NCBI GenBank assembly: GCA_033557465.1
Contig: CM066031.1
Span: 1,669,726,800 to 1,669,790,799 of the forward strand
Reading direction: 5' to 3'
Origin: Ichthyophis bannanicus
Lineage: Eukaryota; Chordata; Amphibia; Gymnophiona; Ichthyophiidae
Length of the DNA: 64,000 nucleotides
Below, in pieces: positions 19,601-30,802 of the stretch. The notes beneath the pieces were generated by a model. The model saw nothing but the letters and a program-made list of their open reading frames with translations. It had not been told where the DNA came from and made no database searches. Each line of letters starts with the position of its first letter. The stretch's first letter is position 1. The translations under genes and the position numbers were made by a program.

Positions 19601-21163
19601 TTAGGAATGGAACAGGTGTTTGAGGACAGCCTGACCAAACGAGGCATCCCGGCGGGAGTCCTTGTCCAAACAGTAATGGGCTGTGAAGGTATGAACCAAG
19701 GCCCAGGTGGCCGCTTGACAGATTTGGTCGATGGACACAGAGTTTAGATGAGCCATTGAGGCTGCCATGGCTCTCACATTGTGAGCTGTGACATGGCCCT
19801 CCAGAGAAATGTTCCTACTCTGGTAGGCAAAAGAAATACACTGAGCAATCCAGTTGGACAGTGTTCTATTAGAGACTGGAAGTCCTAAATGAGAAGGATC
19901 AAAAGCAACAAAGAGTTGAGAAGACTTTCTATGTTGCTGTGTTCTTTGTAAGTAAAAAGCGAGAGCTCTCTTACAATCCAAGCTATGAAGATTCCTCTCT
20001 GCATTTGATGCATGAGGTCCTGGAAAAAAGACAAGTAAATATACCTCTTGGTTCAGATGAAAAGGCGAGACCACTTTAGGCATAAAGTGTGGATTGGTCC
20101 TGAGGACTACCTTATCAAGATGGAACCTTATATAAGGTGGATTAGCCACCAAAGCTTGCAACTCACTGATGTGGCGTGCTGAGGTGACTGCAATGAGAAA
20201 AACAACTTCCCAAAAAAGAAATTTCAAGGAGGTGGTGGCTAAAGGTTCAAAGGGTGGCTTCATAAGCTGACCAAGAACCAGGTTTAAGTCCCATGCCACT
20301 GGAGGTGGTCTAATGGGAGGTTTAGTTAAAAGAAGGCCTCTCATGAATCTTGCTATAAGAGGGTGAGAGGAAATAGGTTGTCCATTGAGAGGCTTGAGGG
20401 ACGCTGCAATAGCACTCAAATGGATTCTTACTGAATTTGTTTTCAGGCCTGCATGGGATAGATGCAGGAGATACTCTAGTAGAGAATTCAGAGGTATTGC
20501 AAGAGGGTTTAGACCCTTCTCTGAACACCAAATGGTAAATCTTTTCCATTTGAAAGCATAGGAACGCCTAGTAGAAGGCTTTCTAGAGGCATGAATAACA
20601 TCTCTGACTTGCTGAGAGAGATGAAAATCTTGAAGGTCTAGGCCCTCAGCAACCAAGCCCTGAGATGGAGCGACTGGGGGTTTGGGTGCCACAACGTTCC
20701 CTCTTCCTGGGACAGAAGGTCTGGTGCAGAGCCCAAGTCCTGGGAAGGAGCTTGAGAGAGATGCAGAAGTAGAGGATACCACACTTGGCGTGGCCAATGT
20801 GGTGCTATGAGGATCATGGTCCCTCGATCTCTCTGAAGCTTGAACAGTGTTTTGGGAATTAGGGGAATTGGTGTAAAGGCATAAAGGAAGTCTTGACCCC
20901 AGTGAAGGAGGAAGGCATCCTTGGCCTGAACTCCCTGACACGGAATTCTGGAACAGAACAGGGGAAGTTTGGCATTCCACGGACTTGCAAAGAGGTCTAT
21001 GTCCGGGGTTCCCCAAATTCGAAAAATCCTGGCTACCTGGTCCATGTGGAGGGACCACTCGTGTGGGAGCAGAACTCGACTGAGTCTGTCCGCCCAAGAG
21101 TTTTGAATGCCTGGAAGATATACTGCCAGAAGATGGATGTGATGCTCTCTGGCGAAGGCCCAC
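19601..21163 (-). CDS. DIRS B tyrosine recombinase
   Basis: This open frame has 520 codons. The recombinase proper starts near residue 180 (SRKPSTRRSYAFKWKRFTIWC), and earlier residues are an alternate-frame reading of the MT region. The motifs are TSARHISELQAL (Arg-His where most copies have Arg-Arg), TAHNVRAMAASMA (His-x-x-Arg) and ATWALVHTFTAHYCLD (nucleophile Tyr). The protein ends FGQAVLKHLFHS. The second Arg is replaced but the first is present, so activity cannot be excluded. It overlaps the RT polyprotein in the same relative frame as in A, C and D. Confidence 0.83.
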   Translation of the reverse strand: MGLRQRASHPSSGSISSRHSKLLGGQTQSSSAPTRVVPPHGPGSQDFSNLGNPGHRPLCKSVECQTSPVLFQNSVSGSSGQGCLPPSLGSRLPLCLYTNSPNSQNTVQASERSRDHDPHSTTLATPSVVSSTSASLSSSFPGLGLCTRPSVPGRGNVVAPKPPVAPSQGLVAEGLDLQDFHLSQQVRDVIHASRKPSTRRSYAFKWKRFTIWCSEKGLNPLAIPLNSLLEYLLHLSHAGLKTNSVRIHLSAIAASLKPLNGQPISSHPLIARFMRGLLLTKPPIRPPPVAWDLNLVLGQLMKPPFEPLATTSLKFLFWEVVFLIAVTSARHISELQALVANPPYIRFHLDKVVLRTNPHFMPKVVSPFHLNQEVYLLVFFPGPHASNAERNLHSLDCKRALAFYLQRTQQHRKSSQLFVAFDPSHLGLPVSNRTLSNWIAQCISFAYQSRNISLEGHVTAHNVRAMAASMAHLNSVSIDQICQAATWALVHTFTAHYCLDKDSRRDASFGQAVLKHLFHS

Positions 21164-23040
21164 CGTTGCAAAGCGACAGAGAGCCAGTCCCGCCCTGCTT
21201 GTTTACATAGAACATGGCTACTTGGTTGTCCGTATGGATGAGGACTGTCCTGTAGCTGAGCAGGGAATGGAACACTCTGAGAGCTAAGAATATTGCTCTG
21301 AGTTCCAAGAGATTGATATGCAGAGAAGTCTCCTGTGGAGACCAGATGCCCTGGGTGGAGAGATCCTGCAGATGAGCTCCCCAACCCATTGCAGAAGCAT
21401 CTGTTGTCAGAGTTGCTTGGGGTAGCGACTGCTGAAAAGGGGACCCCAGCAACAGATTTGGAGGGGACTTCCACCACTGGAGAGACCAAAATAGGCGACT
21501 GGAGTTTGCTATTTTGTCTGACAGGCAACCTGATGCCTGAGTCCATTGGGTGGACAAAGTCCATTGAGCTGCCCTCATGTGAAGGCGAGCATATGGAACC
21601 ACATGCACGGTGGATGCCATGTGGCCTAAGAGTTGTAACATTTCTCGAGCAGTTAAATGTATCTGGGAGGCTAACTGCATCAAGCGTAGGCAACGGGCTT
21701 GAGGAAGATAGGCCCTTGCAGTTGTGGTATCCAGCAAGGCCCCTATAAACTCCAGAGACTGAGTATTTTGGGATATTTATTACCAGTCTCAAATACTGAA
21801 GGATACGCATTGTGCAGGTTAGACAAATCTGGGACTCTGACTGGGATGGAGCTCGAATGAGCCAGTCATCCAGATATGGGAAAACAAATATTCCTAGGGT
21901 GCGTAGGAATGCAGCTACTACTGCCATGCATTTTGTGAACACCCTTGGTGCAGAGGCCAGACCGAAAGGAAGCACCCTGTATTGGTAGTGCTTTCCTTGA
22001 AAAAGGAACCGAAGGAACCTTCTGTGTGTTGGATGGATGAGGACATGGGTGTACGCATCCTTGAGATCTAGAGAACAAAGCCAATCCTGACTCTGAAGGT
22101 ATGGCAGCAGAGTACTGAGAGAAATTTTTATTTATTTTATTTAGCAAGCATTTGTAGCCCGCTCCTTCCAGCGATCAGAAGCGGGTAGGATTACTATTGT
22201 GAAACTGCCGAATCAAGGCAGGTACAAATTTTGTTTACATACAGATTGTCAGAAAGGCACATCATACAGAGTTAACACTTCTTAGCTATGGGGGAGTTCA
22301 TTTACATATATACATAAATACATATATACAGGATAATCTTCTTGGACACAGTGGTCAGGGGCTGCTCCATCTGTGGGTTTAGTTCAGGTTGAAATGTGAT
22401 TGGAAAATGTGCGTTTTGAGTTTCTTTCTGAAGTCTAGAAGGTCACTGCTAGCTCGTAGTTCTGGTGGGAGTTGGTTCCACAGTGTTGGCGCCACATATG
22501 AGAAAGCCCTGTGGCTGGTGTTAGTTTTGGCAGATCTTATATCTGTTGGAGTGTGAAGGATGTTGGAATTGTGGGTTCTTCTGTTTCGGGTAGGAGGTTG
22601 CAATCTTACTAGGTTGTTGAGGAAGGAAGGTGCTAAGTTGTGGATGAGTTTGAAGGTGGTTGTTAGTATTTTGTCTTTGAAATCATCTTGAATTTCTCTT
22701 TGAATAGAAACTTGTTCAATTCTCTGAGATCTAATATGGGTCTTTAGCCCCCTGTTTTCTTTGCAATAAGAAAATAAGGGGAGTAGAACCCTGAGCCCTG
22801 TTGAAGAAGGGGTACTTCTTCTATTGCCCCTTGGGCAAGAAGGATAGCAATCTCCTGACCCAGAAGGTTGAGGAGAGATGTTGGAGAATTGAACTGTTTC
22901 ACCATGGTGTGGGGAGGAAGGTTTAAGAAATGAAGCTTGTTCCCTTCCATTATAATGGAGAGGGTCCATTGCTCTTCTGTGATTTGCTCCCATCTGGGAG
23001 CAAAGTAAGCCAACCTTCCTGGAATGGTGAGGGGCTCTGG
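20638..23040 (-). pseudogene. DIRS B RT/RNase H/MT-like polyprotein, broken
   Basis: The blocks in order are an RT amino part (22744-23040, ending in RRIGG-type sequence), palm sequence before 22124, FPYLDDWLIRAPSQSES (21866-21975), and RNase H with TTDASAMGWGAH, LELRAIFLAL, HTDNQVAMFYVNKQGGTGS and RTDSVEF (21033-21737). The MT-like part has DIDLFASPWNAKLP and IAPHWPRQVW (20638-21000). The L2 fragment at 22124-22685 replaces part of the palm, and at least two more frameshifts occur. Confidence 0.78.
22124..22685 (-). mobile_element. L2/CR1-group LINE 3' fragment within DIRS B
   Basis: The minus strand encodes the last hundred or so residues of a LINE polyprotein: FKLIHNLAPSFLNNLV, then SYVAPTLWNQLPPELRAS and FRKKLKTHIFQ with a stop at 22379. 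A 250-bp 3' region follows, ending in an ATTTATTTTATTT tail at about 22124-22140. It is 5' truncated. Its insertion removed or replaced a few bases of the B RT palm. Confidence 0.78.
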
Positions 23041-23049
23041 TACTTCCAG

Positions 23050-25445
23050 AGCTAGAAAGGCTACGTTCTCTAGTTGCAAGTCAAAGGCCCTGAGGAGGCT
23101 GAGGCTGCTGGGCCGTGGGAGGCCTGGCAGCCTTTGACTTGGCCTGTTTAGTTGGTTGCTGACACTTTGCAGCAAAACGACCTGCAGAAGATGCCTGCTG
23201 ACCATAAGCAAGATAGTATCTTCCCTTTTTAGAAAAAGTTGTGTTTTTGAACAATCTTTTCTTAGCAGGAGCAGAGGTAGACTTTGAAAGTCAATCCAAA
23301 GCAGAGTTCTCAGCATCCATCTGAGTGGCCTTTGCTTTCCAATCCCTGCCAAAAAGGTTTTCACCTGTACAAGGAAGATTTCCCAGTTCATCTTGGACCC
23401 AAAGTTCCAAATCAGAGGCTTGTAACCAAGCAATTCTGCGTGCACCTATGGCAATAGCCGAGGCTCTGCTTACACACTCAAAAGAGTCAAAGGCTGCACG
23501 GTTGGAAAATTTGGAAACATCTTGGGCATGTTTAAGCCAAGTGAGATATTCCTGCCTTTTATCTTTTGAAATAAAAGGGGCTAAAGTCTGCAGATGATCT
23601 GTGACTTCTTTTATAAACATCCCCATATAGAGACTATAGGAGTTGATTCTGGCAGCAAGCATATTGGCTTAGAAGACCCTTCGGCCAAAAGCATCAAGGG
23701 TCCTGCATTCACGTCCTGGAGGATTAGATGAGTGTCTCTTTGCACTCTTTATTTTCCTCATGGCAGACTCTACCACAATAGAGTGGTGAGGAAGCTGAGA
23801 CTTATGAAAGCCAGGACAAGGAGGGACACGGTACATGGTGTCTAATCTACGAGAATGAGGAGAGGTGGTAAGGAGTCTCCCACATGCTCAACATGAGATC
23901 ATAGAGAATCTCATGAATAGGTAAAGTAGCTGCTTCTTTAGGAGCCTTGTTGTTGTTGTTAAGTGCCGTCGAGTCGGAGTCGACTCATGGCGACCCTCTG
24001 GATAGCTATCCTAAATTGTGTTCGGTCTTCAGTCAGGCGGCTCATTGTTGACAGACTGGTACCCGTAGCTGCTGTTATTGTATCAGTCCATCTCATTGCT
24101 GGCCTTCCTCTTTTGCGTTGACCTTCTATCTTGCCAAGCATAATGTCTTTCTCTAATGATCTCTCTCTTCGCATGATGTGTCCAAAGTATGAAAGTCGAA
24201 GTCTTGTCATCTGAGCTTCTAAAGAAAGCTTAGGTTTGATCTCCTCTAGTACCGACTGGTTTGTTCTTCAGGCAGTCTTCTCCTTCAACGATGAACCTGT
24301 TGATTATGCCAGTTGTCATGATCTTTGTCTTCTTTACATTAAGGTGCAGGCCCATTTTGAGACTATGTTCTTTGATTGTGAGAAGCAAATGTTTCAGATC
24401 ATCTTCACTTTCAGCCAGTAATGTGGTATCATCAGCATAGCGAAGGTTGTTGATGAGTCTTCCACCAATCTTCACACCTCTGTTGTCTGTTGCTTGGCTC
24501 TAGGCTCTGACTCAGGGGCCACTGTAATGGAGAGGCCCCTAGCCACTTCCCTAATGAAGTCCTGAAAGGACAAGTCTTCTGGAGGAGACATTCTTCGTTT
24601 TGGAGAATCAGACTCCTGAGGAAGAAGTACCGGTGCCTCAACAGAAGCCTCCGACTCATCAGAGTCTTCGGAGGAATCGAAGTATCGCCTGTCTGGATGC
24701 TCCTGTAAAGTCCGATACACATACCGAGTGGGATCGACCTCGGGAGTAAGCGGTACCGGCATCATCGGACAGGGCACCGCTGCAGTCGACACCGAAGCCG
24801 ATGTCGATGCAATCGGTACCGGCACTGGGAATGATGCTGGTGTCGGAGTCGGTACCGGCAATGGAGATTGTTGCGGTACCGGAGGCGTCGAAGCGTGCAT
24901 AAACGCCGTTAGGGTGCGCTGCATGGACAGAATCTTCTGATCCATCAACGCCACCAGAGTCTGGATGTCGGTACCAGTGGAGGCCACCGGTACCCCAGAA
25001 CACGGCAACAGGTGATCGGTTGAGGCCGAGCCATCGATGTCAACCTGTGACCCCATAGACAATGCTTTGGAAGCCGGAACTTCCCGCCGAGGTAATTTTG
25101 CCAGTGCGGAATCCTCGAGAACAAGCCCGGAGGCATCTCGATGCTTAGAGGGAGATTTGCCCTTTGAGGACCAGCTAGATTTATGTTTGGTTACCTGAGA
25201 TCCATGGGAGGAAGAAGCAGCCCTGGAAGACGTCGATGCCACCGAGGCTGCATCAGAGGGAAACAGGGTACTGAGCTTGGCTGCTCGGTTCTGCCGACCT
25301 CTTTTAGACATCATGTACAGGACACACAATCCGTGATGGAATGGTCAGGACCCAAACATTTTAGACACCAGTCATGGGTGTCGGTGATAGAAATAGTACC
25401 GCCACACTTCGTGCACTTTTTAAACCCGGAAGCAGGCTTCTCCAT
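23050..25445 (-). pseudogene. DIRS B Gag-like protein, broken
   Basis: The likely start is the ATG at 25445, followed by a zinc-finger-like CTKC and DTHDWCLKCLGPDH region. The linker (24472-25329) is exceptionally Pro/Val/Ser-rich, with dipeptide runs such as PLPVPTPTPAS encoded by recurring GGTACCG units. The core at 23291-23662 has MLAARINSYSLYMGMFI and VQDELGNLPCTGENLFG. An RTE fragment at 23950-24480 and frameshifts interrupt it. Confidence 0.72.
23950..24480 (-). mobile_element. RTE/BovB-type LINE 3' fragment
   Basis: The minus strand gives an RT piece with NNLRYADDTTLLAESEDDL (24230-24475, YADD box), then after a frameshift RLSYFGHIMRRERSLEKDI, GKIEGQRKRGRPAMRW and SRLRLDGT (23959-24210). 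The 3' end has the GTGCCGTCGAGTCGG-type sequence and a short (TTG)n run at about 23949-23960, i.e. an (AAC/CAA)n tail on the element's strand. The fragment is 5' truncated and inserted in the gag of B. Confidence 0.8.
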
Positions 25446-25639
25446 GAGGAGAAAAAATGTTCAGGCCTAAGGCCCAAACCGAAAATGCACTAGTTGAAGA
25501 AAGAAAGTTTGGGGGGTTTTTTGTAAGAAAAGAAAAGAAAAGACCGACGGTACCGGTCTGACGTCGAAGAAGGCAGATGTGACACAGAAAAATAAAGAAT
25601 TCTTCTGCGGTGACAGGAACACGACCTGCTGGCTCCGCG

Positions 25640-25813
25640 GAAAAGAAGAACTGGAGAGAGGCGGTTGGGAAAGGCGGGAAGGCAGCGCGCAGGCGCTGTG
25701 GGATGCTCCCAAAAGCTTTCTTACTGGACGCTGGGGAGCGTTCCTGCGCAGGCTCCGTCGGTACCGACGATAACCATATGTGAAGACTCATTCCTGCTTG
25801 TTCCTAGAGATAG
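25640..25813. repeat. Right ITR of DIRS B
   Basis: This inverted partner of 19122-19325 contains AAGCTTTCTTACTGGACG, GTCGGTACCGACGATA and CCATATGTGAAGAC, ending at TTCCTAGAGATAG. The terminus is one base changed from the CTGGAGATA of A. Confidence 0.8.
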
Positions 25814-27042
25814 CATGAAACATCCAGGTGTAAGGCTAGACACTAACCAGCCACTGGACCTCTGAAACAGGCCAAAGCTTCCACCTGAACCTTCGGGGAG
25901 TTAAGAGAATGGCCCTTCTCCAGACCGTCCTACAGAAAGGCAAACAGAGATGGCACATTGGCCGTCTCAGGAGCCAGCTGCCATGTGCCGCACCATCGCT
26001 CAAAGAGGCACCAGACCTGCATGTACGCCAAATTGATAGACCTCCTCTGGGCTCCGAGCAAAGTGGAAACCAGCAGTGGAGAGTAGCCCTTTGCACTAGA
26101 CGTCTTCTTTCAAGAGCCAAGCTGTAAGCGAGAAAGGAACCGGATCCTCCACGACAATCTGTTCCTGACGCAAGAGGCCCCAAGACAGACGCAAACAAAG
26201 AGGTGGCGTTTGCAGGAGCTGCATCAGATTTCCGAACCATGCTCTCTTCGGCCAATTTGGCATCACCAGAATCACTCTTCTCGAGTGGCGCTCTATACAC
26301 CTAATGACATGCCCTACCAGGGGCCACAGTGGAGACAAATAGCAGACACTGACTTGGCCAACGCTGGGCCGGGGCATCAGCACCCTTCTCTGTGTGGTGA
26401 CTGAAGAAGTGGCACACTTTGGCATTGGAGCAGGTCATTATCAGATCCATATCAGAGTGACCCCAGTGGCGCATAATCTATAGAAACATCTCCTGACAAC
26501 TCTCATTCACCTGGATTTAAAAGTGCCAGCTGAGAAAGTCCACTGCCACATTGTCCACCCCAACAGGTGCTGAGCCAACAAGGCTAGGAGGTTGTTCTCT
26601 GCCCAGGCGAATAGGAAAGCCATCTCCAGGGTTACCCCAGAACACCTCATGCCACCTTGTCTAATGACATAAGCCACCGCCGTGGTAGTGTCTCTAAACA
26701 CTCAAACCCCACAGATCTCAACCAGGGGTTGGAAACGCAGAAGAGCCAACCTGATAGCCCTCGCCTCAAGGTGGTTGATGGACCACACCGCTTTCCTGCA
26801 GTAACAACAGCCCTGGGATGTTTTGTATTGACAATGGGCTCCCCAGCCCAAAAGACTGGCATCCGTCAGAAGGATCCATGAGAAATTGTCCAGTAGCATG
26901 CTCTTCCTCAGATAACAGGGCTTCTGCCATCACCACAGGCTGGCCTTCACAATCATCAGGAGTGGGACCCCGAGATGGAACTCCTGAGAACTCAGGGTCC
27001 ACCGAGTCAGCAAGGATCATTGCAGCAGCTGCCCACCGCACC
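25814..27042 (-). pseudogene. DIRS G: YR amino part, MT-like region and RNase H
   Basis: Element G resumes after B. Near 26096-26425 the MT-like domain reads LVMPNWPKRAWFGNLMQLL. RNase H is spread over 26500-26900: LLTDASLLGWGAH, INHLEARAIRLALLRF, and FRDTTTAVAYVIRQGGMR. The third acidic position (D in DTTTA) and the first Asp and Glu are retained. Stops and frameshifts prevent function. The stretch 25814-26095 is too decayed for a confident YR assignment. Confidence 0.68.
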
Positions 27043-27050
27043 ATCTAGAT

Positions 27051-27244
27051 CAGGGATGTCAAACTCCAGTCCTGGAGGACCGCAAAACAGTAAGGTTTTC
27101 AGGGTATCCCTAATGAATATTCATTAGGTATATTTGCATACAATAGGGGCAGTGCATGCAAATATGTCTCATGCATATTCATTAGGGATACCCTGAAACC
27201 CTGACTGGTTTGCGGCCCTCCAGGACTGAAGTTTGACATCACTG
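27051..27244. mobile_element. hAT-type MITE
   Basis: This is a 194-bp element. Its left terminus CAGGGATGTCAAACT matches the right terminus read in reverse, CAGTGATGTCAAACT. The inverted repeats continue through CAGTCCTGGAGG. Perfect 8-bp duplications ATCTAGAT flank it (27043-27050 and 27245-27252), again fitting nTnnnnAn. The interior carries the repeated block ATATTCATTAGG in inverted orientation. No coding capacity. Confidence 0.82.
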
Positions 27245-27252
27245 ATCTAGAT

Positions 27253-28060
27253 GATCACTGCCATCAATCCGAGGAACTGAGGATAATCCCAAAATCTCTG
27301 GAAGTCTGCTGCGATTAGAACAGCACCAGGCAATCCTACAGCCTTTTAACTTTTTCCTCTGGTAGTAAGATTCTGCCCACTTGAATATCGAAACATGCTC
27401 CCAGGACCTCCAGGGACTGGGAAGGCAACAATTGATCACTCAGCCAAGGCTTTCCAAAAAAGGATACCACTCGGGTCACTACCCAAGACACCTCCGAAAG
27501 AGAACAGGGTCAGATGAGCCAGTTGTCCAGATATGCGTGCACACAAAACTCTTGGTGTCATAGCACTGCAGCTGCCACCACCATGACCTTGGAGGACATC
27601 CGTGTGGCAGTGGACAATCAGAACAGGAGGGCGGTGGGCAAAGTGAGAGCCAAGTATGGCAAAATGCAGTAATACTTGCTGATCCTCCCGAATCGAGGTA
27701 TGAAAATATGCCTCAGCCAAATCCAGATGCTAGGAAATCTTCTCAGTGTACCTCTTGAATCACAGATTACAAGGTTTCCATCTGGAAGTGCAGGACGCGC
27801 AAGTGCTTGCTGATGCCCTTGAGGTCCAGAATGGGCTGGAAGGATCTGTCCTTTTTGGGCATCAAGAAATAGATGGAGTATCTGCCTCTATCTCTGCCCT
27901 GCTTGTCCGGGGGTACAGGCACCACTATCTTCAGTAGCCTGTTTGATTGCAGACCCACAAGGGGAAGAGATGACGAAGGCGTCCAGGATCATCTTTTTGC
28001 ATTCCAGGACATAACCTTACTGAATGGTGTCTAGCACCCAGTAATCCTTGGTGACCCAGG
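27253..28060 (-). pseudogene. DIRS G reverse transcriptase remnant
   Basis: Readable parts are AEAYFHTSIREDQQVLLHFA (27436-27720), matching the palm segment EAYLHIPIQQEHQQFLRFA of H. IYFLMPKKDRSFQPILDLKG and FQMETL (27767-27958) match the preceding block of H. The Asp-Asp box falls in a region altered to an unrelated reading near 27500. It is dead by several frameshifts. Confidence 0.65.
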
Positions 28061-29850
28061 CTCATTACTGAAAGAGGCAATGAAGCCTGCCACCAATCAG
28101 AGGAACCAGGGAATGGGCACCCAAACCTTCACTACCAGGCCCGGGAGAGTCCTCCTCTGGAAAGGACAGAGTCCTGGGCCCACACACTTCATGAAAGGAC
28201 TAAGAACGAGCCCAAGATCTGGAAGCAGCGGGGAAAAAAGGCTTTCCAGGCCAGAAATGACAAAAGTCCCAAGATCCCCAAGAGTCTGGCCAGCGCACCC
28301 ATGGGGAGCAGACAGAAGCTGACGGGGAAGAGGGCTCCTGCCCACTTCAAAAGTCTCCCCTGGACCTGTCCTCCGGAAGGCAGTAAGATTTCATCTTGCA
28401 CAGGTCCTCCATCAGCTTCTTCAAATTGGCCCAAAAGCAGCTTCACTTTAAAGGTCAGATGGACCAACCGGGCTTTGGAGAATGTGTCCACCGCCCAGTG
28501 TCTGAGCCAAATCTAGCACCATGTCACCGTCGACAGGCCACTATCCTTGGCTGACAAACGTACCAGGTCATACATGTCATCAGAAAGGAAGACCGTAGCC
28601 GATTCCAAAAGAGGGGTAGTATCATCCAGTGGAAGAGATTGAACCCACTGGAGCAGGGCTCAAGACGTCAGGGCCTGCGCATACCGCCAATTTTAGAATA
28701 TCAGCCGCCACAGCAAACTAGTTCTTCAACCAGTGCAGAAAAACCTTCAAGGCCGATCTGCCTTCCACAGGAATGGTAGTCTGACTGGTAACCGCCATGA
28801 CCTGTGCATCTACTTTAGGAATATCGAACCACACAATGCACTCCTTCTCCAGGAGAGCGTACATCTTCTTATATGCCCTTAGCACCTTAGGCGGGGAGTT
28901 GGGGAAATTCCACTCCAACCAGATCATGTACTTTATCATCTCTGGGAATGGGAAGATAGTAGTGGACTTCCACACCCCTTGCAGGAGTGGATACACCTTT
29001 GGCTCCTGCTCCATGGATGGGGCATCCACCAAGTTCAAGGTGCAGGAGACCCTGGCAAATCAACACCATTAGTTCCCCCTTCCAGAACAGGTAGATAACA
29101 CCAGCCTCTTCACAATCCTCAGAAGTTGAGAGGACTTCTTCATCCATATCAGATCCCTGCACCAAGATATCGGAATCCAAAGCTCGGGCAGATCCCAGGT
29201 ACTTTCCATCTCCAGGGGATAACCTTCGCCAGGGATGCTTAGCTATAGGCAACCAACAGGGCTTCCACTCTCAGCCTGCCCTTCACGAGACTGCGCCCCG
29301 GGGGCACCCAGAGCCCACAGTCTGAATTTCCATGCCAGAAACACCAGGCCTGCTGTAAAAAGAAAAAGAATTCTGGGAAGGACAATCCTGAGTCTGGAAG
29401 CTCTCCTCTCAGAAATGACCCCCCAACACTAGGGGAAATAGCCACCGCAGATCCCCACAAGGACAGGGAGCAGCCCACAGCATGGAACCTCCGGCCGGTT
29501 GGTTATTCTTACCCACAGTACCATCTGCAATCTCCTGGGCTTGAGGCAGGCAAGGCTGGACTAATTGCATCCCCCAGCTGAGAGAGGGGGAATAAGCCCT
29601 CTAGGAATGAAGTAGCCGCTGCCATGCAGGAAGAACAGAGTTCAGAAGCTGGAGATATGGCATCTTGCTTGCTACAAGTCAAACGTTTACTGGAAGACGA
29701 CAGCGTTAAGGTAAGTATCCCAACAGCATGTGCTAACACAGCAGCAGCCCAGAAGGCACGCATTAACAGTACTATTACAGCAATGTGGTTTACAGGCACT
29801 GGGGTAGGAACGCATGTTTGAACCGTTCGGGCGAACATGTGCATGACTGC
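28061..29850 (-). pseudogene. DIRS G Gag-like protein remnant
   Basis: At 28718-29038 the minus strand reads VWFDIPKVDAQVMAV and TIPVEGRSALK. Element E has the equivalent PKVDALVSVVTKTTTIPVEG at 57763-58149, which identifies the lineage II Gag core. Acidic sequence (DSDILVQGSDMDEEVLSTSEDCEEA, 28887-29252) precedes it, as in H. The amino terminus toward 29850 is unclear. Confidence 0.6.
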
Positions 29851-30565
29851 CAGGCTCAAATAGGAAAAACACTATAATGCATGCAAAAAAGGCAGGAAAC
29901 CCCCACACCTTGCGTCACAGATGGACAGAATCAGGAGCTCCCAAATAAGGACAATGAAAAGGTCCAGCCTTGGTACTTACCCCCTGAGAGACCCAGGCAG
30001 AGAATCCATGCCGGGGTCAGCTCTAAGCCCCTGAAACTGTTTTTCTGGCTTTGCAGGTACTGCTTTTAAAGTGGCTAGCAGGCATATCCCTCAAAGCCTT
30101 CTGAAATCTTCAAAAGAGAGACAGGAAAACGGAGGAGTAGAGGCATTGAGGTTGTGTGAGGCTGCTGAACTGTCAAATCCTTTCAGATCCGTCCAACATT
30201 TTTTTTGGCTGCTCAACAAGCTCTTACCAGGTAAAAGCGTGTAGCTGAACCAATTTTCCATCCTCCTATGGCTACTGAAAAGACTGCAGTCTAGTGGAGC
30301 CTCCCACAACGCGCTGAAGTGAGAAGGTGGTCGTTCACAAGTGTTTAACCTATTTCTTTCCCTCTCGATCTTCAGATAAGAGAAAATCCATCCACCATCT
30401 GCTGGAGACAAAGAAATACTGAAGAGACCTCTGGTGGCTTAGGCGGATGGAGGCAAGGGAGTGATACCATTGAAACCTAGGCTTTTCTTTGGTTCTTTGT
30501 CTCCATCAATCTGCTGGTGGGGAACACAAGCCACTTGTCTGAGCTGGTCTAGCAGACGATAGGGA
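29851..30565. repeat. DIRS G 5' leader and right ITR
   Basis: The stretch 29851-30411 is noncoding leader with nothing I recognise. From 30412 (CTGAAGAGACCTCT) to about 30565 (GGTCTAGCAGACGATAGGGA) the sequence is inverted relative to 8576-8745. The final bases correspond to the right-end half of the ICR at 18340-18360. This sets the right boundary of the 22-kb nest. Confidence 0.7.
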
Positions 30566-30673
30566 ATATAATTTTAAACAAGTGAGGATTGTTTAAAAGC
30601 ATGGCTCATGGACTTCTTTCCAATCCATATGCATGCATGCTCACACATCTGGATTTGTACTGTCTGCATTTTC

Positions 30674-30688
30674 ACGTGATGTGTGTGG

Positions 30689-30726
<38 letters not shown>

Positions 30727-30768
30727 ATGTGTGTGTGTGTGTGTGTGTGTGTGTGGATGTGTGTGTGG

Positions 30769-30799
<31 letters not shown>

Positions 30800-30802
30800 T
30801 AT
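30674..30802 (+). repeat. (GT)n microsatellite with GGATGT interruptions
   Basis: This is about 130 bases of TG dinucleotide repeat interrupted by GGATGT units at several places. It lies in host or pre-existing sequence just right of element G. Apparent open frames of alternating Cys-Val or His-Thr here are artefacts of the repeat. Confidence 0.95.

Larger units (their letters stand above)
19122..25813 (-). mobile_element. DIRS retrotransposon B, lineage Ia, with two LINE insertions
   Basis: This 6.7-kb element has ITRs at 19122-19325 and about 25645-25813, an ICR at 19391-19484, YR at 19601-21163, RT/RNase H/MT at 20638-23040, and gag to 25445. It inserted into the YR of G. An L2 fragment (22124-22685) splits its RT, and an RTE-like fragment (23950-24480) splits gag. 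Without these it would be about 5.6 kb, like A and D. YR remains open while the other genes are broken. Confidence 0.85.
8576..30565 (-). mobile_element. DIRS retrotransposon G, lineage II, expanded to 22 kb by nested insertions
   Basis: Inverted repeats at 8576-8840 and about 30412-30565 bound one old minus-strand DIRS copy. Its own parts are the left ITR, an ICR at 18270-18360, YR pieces (18395-19121 and after 25814), RNase H (26500-26900), RT (27253-28060) and gag (28061-29850). Interrupting it are DIRS L (8841-18141), DIRS B (19122-25813) and a hAT MITE (27051-27244). It lies in the last intron of the host gene, on the same strand as that gene. All its genes are degraded. Confidence 0.78.
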
